The translations under genes and the position numbers were made by a program. Below the pieces are notes generated by a model, which was given only the letters and a program-made list of their open reading frames with translations, did no database searches and had not been told where the DNA came from. From Silene latifolia (taxonomy: Eukaryota; Streptophyta; Magnoliopsida; Caryophyllales; Caryophyllaceae), in contig NC_133537.1 of NCBI RefSeq assembly GCF_048544455.1, forward strand, positions 18,165,541-18,229,540: a stretch of 64,000 nt of DNA. The letters are read 5' to 3'. Numbering within the stretch: position 1 is the first letter of the stretch; each line of letters starts with the position of its first letter. This document shows, one piece after another, positions 59,129 through 64,000 of this stretch.

Positions 59129-59179
59129 GCAAAATGAGAAAAAGAGTGCGAGCCACGAGAGTAGAGGTGAGGAAAAGAG

Positions 59180-59209
59180 CTAAACCGAAAACCCGAAAGG
59201 GCGGTTTAG
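59180..59209 (+). ncRNA. Structured RNA hairpin 3 (Athila 3' region)
   Basis: The 8-bp stem CTAAACCG/CGGTTTAG encloses AAAA, then CCC-GAAA-GGG. Compared with hairpin 1, four consecutive stem pairs changed on both sides and stayed paired. Confidence 0.7.
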
Positions 59210-59845
59210 GCAAAATGAGAGAATTAGGAAAATTTGGAAAATCTTGTTAACTCTTTGAAGCCTTGAAATCATGTCACATACATGACTACTTCCATTTGAT
59301 GGTGGTGACATAAGTGGTGGAGCTCTAGAAGGCCGGAAGGGTAGGATAGAAGTGTGTCAAGGCTAAGTGAGGGGTGTTGGAGGCCGAATCTTTAATTAGC
59401 GCTTGATACACTTGGTGAATGAAGAAGTGAGTGGTGTTGTTTTGAATGAATGATTTAAGAAGTATTTTGGAGAAAATTCAGGTTGCCTAATTGATGTGTT
59501 AGGAGATGCTTTGATGACTAAGGCGACCTTGGGTTTGAATTGAGCGGAGTGATGGGGGGAATAAGGAGAGTTATTGTGAGTGATGAAGAATCGGTGGACT
59601 AGGATCATCTTAGAATGAGGGATGGCATAATGAGGGCGAGTGAGGGAAGAGAGATAAGCTTTGGAGGATTTTAGGTCACTTACTCATTATGTTGAAGCTT
59701 TGACGAAAAGTGACCATGTGTTTAGAAGAGGGATGATATAAGAAGGAAGTGTGAGAGAAGAGAGGGGAATTAGGAGTGCACATGCGGTTTTCTTAGCCTA
59801 GCGGTGATTAGATTTACTCTAGTTTGCTCGGGACGAGCAAAGGGC

Positions 59846-59860
59846 TAAGTGTGGGGTGTT
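59846..59860 (+). other. Athila polypurine tract
   Basis: TAAGTGTGGGGTGTT lies before the 3' LTR, after GGGACGAGCAAAGGG, a standard Athila/Tat arrangement. Confidence 0.85.
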
Positions 59861-60856
59861 TGATGAGCTCCTATTTTTACATTTGGTTGGCATCATTTGG
59901 AGCTCATTTGGTAACATTTGGTAACGGTTTTTGACAATTTTAACGTTATTTGACCAATTCCGAGTGCTTTATCATTTAGCATGGTTTTCTAGTGAAGAAT
60001 GAGGTGCCAAGAGACCAAGAGAAGCATCAAAGGAAGGGTGAAGAACAAGCATGGAAGAAACATCATGAGAAAGCCTTCCCAGGATCAAGCAAGCAACGAT
60101 TCAAAAGCGCTCTCCAGGCCAGTTCTCGCACGGTGCGAGTTTCCAGACTCCAAAACTCGCACGGTGCGAGTTTTCTGGGTTTGTTCCGTTTTGTGTTACG
60201 GGCTTTTCCTATGTTAATCCCATGGTTATTAGGTTATGTTAGACTATATATGGGATGTTTTCCTCTAGGTTAAGACATCTTACGCTCATTTTAATTAATC
60301 TAGTTGGAATTTTGGGAATTATTCACCTTTTTTATCGGGTTTAGATCTATTATGGAGAACTAATCTCCTCATCTTAATCCGGCTCAAAGTTGTAATCTTT
60401 GGTTGTAAGACTACTTAATCTTTTCTTAATTTTCATTATCATTGTTAATCCTTTGTGTTTATTGTTTGAATTTTGGAACCTTATTTACATCGAGTAATTA
60501 AGTGTGATTTCCTTGTTGCTTAATTAATCAAGTTCCTTAATTTATTGTTGTTGGGATTATTAAGTGTGATTTCCTTGTAATCTCATCTTTGCAACACCTT
60601 GTTATTTTGCTAATGAATGTGATTTTTTCTTGGCTTAATTAGCAAGTAAAGGATTAACTTGTAATTAGGCATTAATCGTGATTTCATTGTGTCTAATTAC
60701 CCTTATTGAATATCTAGTGCTCTTATCTTCTTATTAATTTGACCAATGTATGTGATTTCTACTTGGTAGGATTGATAAGTTGGGTTATTTGATTAAGTGT
60801 GATTTCCTTGTCATTTGGCCATTATTAAGGACATTTAGAAGATTAATCTTCACAAT
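59861..60856 (+). repeat. Athila 3' LTR, interrupted
   Basis: Collinear with the first 996 bp of the 5' LTR at high identity, then cut at 60857 by a Helitron-like end. The missing part (starting TAGGGTGATAAT) is not in the window. Confidence 0.92.
60125..60170. promoter_or_regulatory. Paired-palindrome cassette 4 (3' LTR)
   Basis: Two perfect copies of CTCGCACGGTGCGAG, spacer 16 bp, centres 31 bp apart. It corresponds to cassette 1 in the 5' LTR, which has one change in each palindrome. Confidence 0.92.
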
Positions 60857-61402
60857 CCCCCTACTACTAAGAGTATAAAAATTCTCTTAGTTTTCCCTCC
60901 AAAAAGCATCTAGCTAAATAAGGTAAGAAGTAAATTTTGTTTTCATTACATTATTATCTTTTCAATTAATATATTCTTATAATTAAACTCTAATCTTTTA
61001 ATTAAAATTCATATTTATGACTTTTTCATTAAAATCCATAATTTATTATGCAATCATTTCCATTTTCATAAATATTATTCTTTATCAGTTACACATTAAA
61101 ATTACGTAAATCTGTTTCTTATATTATCCTTCATCAGTTACACTCTAAATATGGTGTATATTTTAATGACGTAACAATTCTAATGTATTTTTTTAATTAA
61201 AAAAATATATTAGTCTACTTATTCGTAAATCGTCTTTTTAAGTGGGTGCTATACTGTTTTTACCTGTTTTTTTATAAGGTTTATATGCATTTTAATTAGA
61301 TTACATTTTTACATCACTTAATTGTAATTTAATGTCCTAAATTAGTTTCATGCAATGATATAGCATTATAGAATTAATTTTTATAGTAAAGTAATATAAA
61401 AA

Positions 61403-61846
61403 CGGATAATTCACGCGGTACCCCTAAGGTTTGTCACTTTGCACGAAATACTCAAATTTTTTATCCGGAAATCTTAAAGAGGTCATAACTCGTGTTTACG
61501 AATTTCTAAAGTGACGAATTTTTTTTTCCAAATCGCTCATCTTTCTTAGAAATACAATTTGAAAAAAATTGTCGCAATTGGATTCCACTACTAGGAGTTA
61601 TTGTGTGTCAAAGTTTTTTCGACTCAACAAACTTTAAGTGAGCATATCTCCCGGTCACGAGTTCCAAACTCGTCAAACTTTTTTTTCAAATCGTAGTACT
61701 CGGAAAGATGATCGATTTGAAAAAAAAAAAATCTTCACTTTCTGAGTCTGTAAACACGAGTTATGGCCTCTTTAAGATTTTCGGATAAAAAATTTGGGTA
61801 TTTTGTGCAAATTGGCCAACTTCAGGGGTACCGCATGAATTATCCG
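61403..61846. mobile_element. Mutator-type MITE with about 95-bp inverted ends
   Basis: The ends CGGATAATTCACGCGGTACC and complement (one change) continue for about 95 bp at high similarity (through ATCTTAAAGAGG and ATAACTCGTGTTTA). The 9-bp direct repeat ATATAAAAA flanks it (61394-61402, 61847-61855). The interior also pairs partly with itself, so the whole 444 bp could fold back. No transposase. Confidence 0.92.
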
Positions 61847-63350
61847 ATATAAAAATGGTTTAAGACAAAAATAAATAAACATTCATTTTCTACCTCTTAT
61901 TAAGATTATATTAGTACATCTATAAAATATAATTAAAAGCCTACTCTAAAATGACTAATAAACGCCACGTAGACAAAGCCACGTAGGATCCAAAAATGCC
62001 ACGTAAATGTGAGCATCAAAACTCATTGCCACGTAATTGTCTTATTTTATAGATTTAATTCATTTTTCTATAAATTAATTTAATTTATGTAACCCTTACA
62101 AATTTACATTAAAATTTCATAATTTATAATCAATATTGACATTTTAATTGAACTTTTGTAATAAAAACATGTTAATAAATGTCATAATTTATAATTAAAA
62201 TTGACATATTAATTGAAATTTTGGTAATAAACCATGTTAATAAATTAAAACTTTTCATATTACTTAACATGCACCCACCATTTTTATTAACACTTTTTCC
62301 TATTTAATTCATTTTTTAATTAAACATTATATTAAATTGATTAAAACTCTTCATAATACTTAACACCCACCAAATTAATTAAAATTTCTTCCTATCTAAT
62401 TAATTTTTGTAATATAATATGTTAATAAATTGATTAGATTTCTTTATACTACTTAATACCCATAATTTTTATTAACATTTTTCCCTATTTAATTCACCTC
62501 TTGAGTTACTTAGCAATCAATTATCTAATTTAATAATACCACAAATTAAATTAAAAATAAAATTAAAATATAGAAGTCTATGGTTGTGTGATGGCTATAA
62601 AACCTATAATACCTATGATAGTTTCTATTCACAATATTTATTTAAAATCAATTGCTCATTTGCCCATGAGTTTTTGCGTTGTGGATTATATTTTATGGTT
62701 TAATTTATTTATTTGATTATGGAGAGTATATTGAGTATTGTTGTTGTTATGTCCAATAAAATATATTTTAATTTGTTATGTTATTGGTTTTATAAATTCT
62801 TTGATTTATATTTAAATTCATGTTTTTCATTTGGTTTAATTTCAATGATTTAAATGTGACAATGTTGATTCCTTTGTGAAGTTTTTGCCATGTTGATATT
62901 TTACCTTTTAGTCAGTATATTTTTTCTATGAATTTTAAAACATCGGGAAATGTATGTGAATGCAGATAAGACAAAGCATCATGTGGGTAATCTGAAGAGG
63001 GAGAAAATACAAAAGGCACGAAACTGAGGTAAAATCTATCTATCTATACAATATAATTAAAAGGATACTTAAAATATTTAATTTTAATTCACGTGGCATT
63101 TTTATAGAGGTTAATACTAATTCATCTATATTAATTACTTAATTATTTATTTTTATACAATATTATAAAAAGGCAAAATTATGTATTAAAAAGTTAATTA
63201 TCTCTAAAATTGTCACATGCTTATAAGTACCAAAAAAATTTAAAAAAATAGTAGTTGCAATCACTAAAAAACTAATATAAACTCTTTATTTTCCTCTCAT
63301 AAATTTGGTTATTAATCTACTTATTTATTTAACTTTAATTCCATAAGATA
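61847..63350. other. AT-rich region, no gene
   Basis: Over 75% A+T. It contains a cluster of GCCACGTA motifs (61964-62035). Three echoes of CTATA-AATATAATTAAAAG (about 61920, 63045, 63722) may be ends of Helitron-like elements. No credible coding frame. Confidence 0.5.
61964..62035. repeat. Cluster of four GCCACGTA motifs
   Basis: GCCACGTA occurs at 61964, 61978, 61998 and 62028. The core ACGT resembles plant bZIP-binding sites, but such motifs are also common near Helitron ends. Confidence 0.6.
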
Positions 63351-63930
63351 ATTAAAAAGTAAGCGATACTATCTACCATTATTATTCTGCATGTCATATT
63401 TTAATTTCGGAAGATAATTTCTAAACCATTCTCATGCAAAGTAGATTGTGTAAAATAATAACAATAACAATAACAATAACAATAACAATAACAATAACAA
63501 TAACAATAACAATAACAATAACAATAACAATAACAATAACAATAACAATAACAATAACAATAACAATAACAATAACAATAACAATAATAATAATAATAAT
63601 AATAGTAATAAAGCAAACCTTTCACATTCCATTTCTCCTTACACCATATTTATGTCTATATTAGACTTCATAATACTGAGAAAAATCTATAACTCTATAA
63701 TCTAAATAAAAAATCTATAATCTATAAATTTAATTAAAAGGCAAGCCAAACTATCTACCATAATCTATATGTCATATTTAATTACATACGATAATATCTT
63801 AAACCACTCTTGTATAAAGTAGATTTTGTAAAAAAAATAAAAATTATAATTATTAGTAATCAAGCAAACCTTATACATTCCATTTCTCCTTACTCCTTAT
63901 TTATGTTTATATTAAATTTCATAATAATGA
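63351..63930. repeat. Direct duplication with a microsatellite in the first copy
   Basis: 63351-63680 and 63733-63930 share the same order of motifs (ACTATCTACCAT, ATGTCATATTT, GTAGATT, AAGCAAACCTT, CATTCCATTTCTCCTTAC). Copy 1 holds a long (AATAAC)n tract where copy 2 has a short A-rich stretch. Confidence 0.8.
63454..63605. repeat. (AATAAC)n then (AAT)n microsatellite
   Basis: About 130 bp of a perfect hexanucleotide repeat followed by AAT repeats. The open frames here are artefacts of the repeat. Confidence 0.97.
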
Positions 63931-64000
63931 AAAAAATGATGCTCAAAACTCAAAAGTCATGAACCTTAATTCATATTTATACTTATATTAAATTTGATAA

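Larger units (their letters stand above)
58766..59845 (+). other. Athila 3' untranslated region
   Basis: A purine-rich region with no convincing protein. It contains an A-rich stretch near 58976-59040, then three structured repeats (59045-59211), then a long G/A-rich stretch up to the polypurine tract. Confidence 0.6.
41812..60856 (+). mobile_element. Athila-type Ty3/gypsy element, broken, split by LARD2
   Basis: The 5' LTR (41812-43200, TGATGAGC to GTGTCA) is followed by TGGCGCCGTTGCCGGGGA (43206-43223), the tRNA-Asp-type site used by Athila/Tat elements. Then come gag, aspartic protease, RT, RNase H, integrase, an extra ORF and an AAGTGTGGGGTG polypurine tract. The 3' LTR at 59861 is itself cut at 60857 by a Helitron-like end. 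The 5' flank is ATGAT. LARD2 (47851-55165) lies between RNase H and integrase. Besides the two insertions the coding region carries a handful of breaks, so it is a fossil. It landed in the kinase pseudogene. Confidence 0.93.
60857..64000 (+). mobile_element. Helitron-like left end and AT-rich body, running off the window
   Basis: The Athila LTR is interrupted between A and T by TCCCCCTACTACTAAGAG. Insertion between A and T and a 5' TC are Helitron hallmarks, and CTACTACTAAGAG also marks the left end near 19106. A short hairpin (CTAAGAG, loop, CTCTTAG) lies at the end. No replication or helicase gene is visible in the 3.1 kb present, and the 3' terminus is not seen. The body may itself contain other insertions. 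Confidence 0.5.

Noticed and set aside
58900-59250. Basic protein with repeated KTRKGxxGK
   Set aside because: The repeat follows from the hairpin units. The arms vary so as to keep base pairing, not to keep amino acids.
63401-63664. Poly-Thr/Ile, poly-Leu and Cys/Tyr frames
   Set aside because: They are translations of the (AATAAC)n microsatellite.

Overview
The window is nuclear DNA of a flowering plant, almost certainly a eudicot. It is AT-rich, has one intron-containing host gene, and is filled with plant-type transposable elements nested in one another (Ty1/copia, Ty3/gypsy Athila and Tekay-like, hAT, Stowaway and Mutator MITEs, Helitron ends, and a LINE with a restriction-like endonuclease). 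The species cannot be fixed from sequence alone. No prokaryotic feature is present.

Layout. 1-1563: a tRNA-like SINE head, a 133-bp GC-rich tandem repeat, a long (ATT)n tract and AT-rich spacer. 1564-12704: a large non-coding Ty3/gypsy derivative (LARD) arranged LTR-internal-LTR-partial internal, with a hAT MITE in the first LTR. 12705-18927: a probable reverse-oriented LTR, whose (ATT)n tract holds a decayed minus-strand LINE (14637-18699). 18928-23115: Helitron ends, two Mutator-type MITEs, a Stowaway MITE, a 1.48-kb solo LTR, a 66-bp remnant of an ankyrin gene and an exact 60-bp tandem duplication. 23116-38956: a broken copia element (A) split inside its reverse transcriptase by a younger copia-type element (B, 26938-37171). 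B carries a hAT MITE that itself carries a Stowaway MITE, and its 5' LTR carries a foreign, organelle-like block. 38957-41811: the only apparently intact host gene (ankyrin repeats plus PGG domain, two exons) and a minus-strand MAP-kinase pseudogene. 41812-60856: an Athila element that landed in that pseudogene and was later split by a second LARD (47851-55165, minus strand). 60857-64000: a Helitron-like left end inside the Athila 3' LTR, a Mutator MITE, and AT-rich repeats running off the window.

Relative order can be read from the nesting: ankyrin and kinase loci, then Athila and copia A, then LARD2 and copia B, then MITEs. LTR pairs compared by eye differ by about 0.7% (copia B), about 1% (LARD1 outside one GC-rich patch) and about 2-2.5% (LARD2). 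These are young insertions although their interiors are essentially non-coding, so they were probably moved by enzymes from other elements.

The most unusual signals are not genes. (1) Three tandem hairpins near the Athila 3' end have different but complementary stems around one conserved CCC-GAAA-GGG core, a covariation pattern that points to a selected RNA fold. (2) A 46-bp paired-palindrome cassette occurs four times in Athila, always with 31 bp between centres. (3) LARD2 carries arrays of a 12-bp palindrome spaced 19-22 bp. Both palindromes share the outer half-site ACTCG/CGAGT. (4) The LINE is flanked on both sides by TAA/ATT microsatellite, as in the microsatellite-targeting Dong element.
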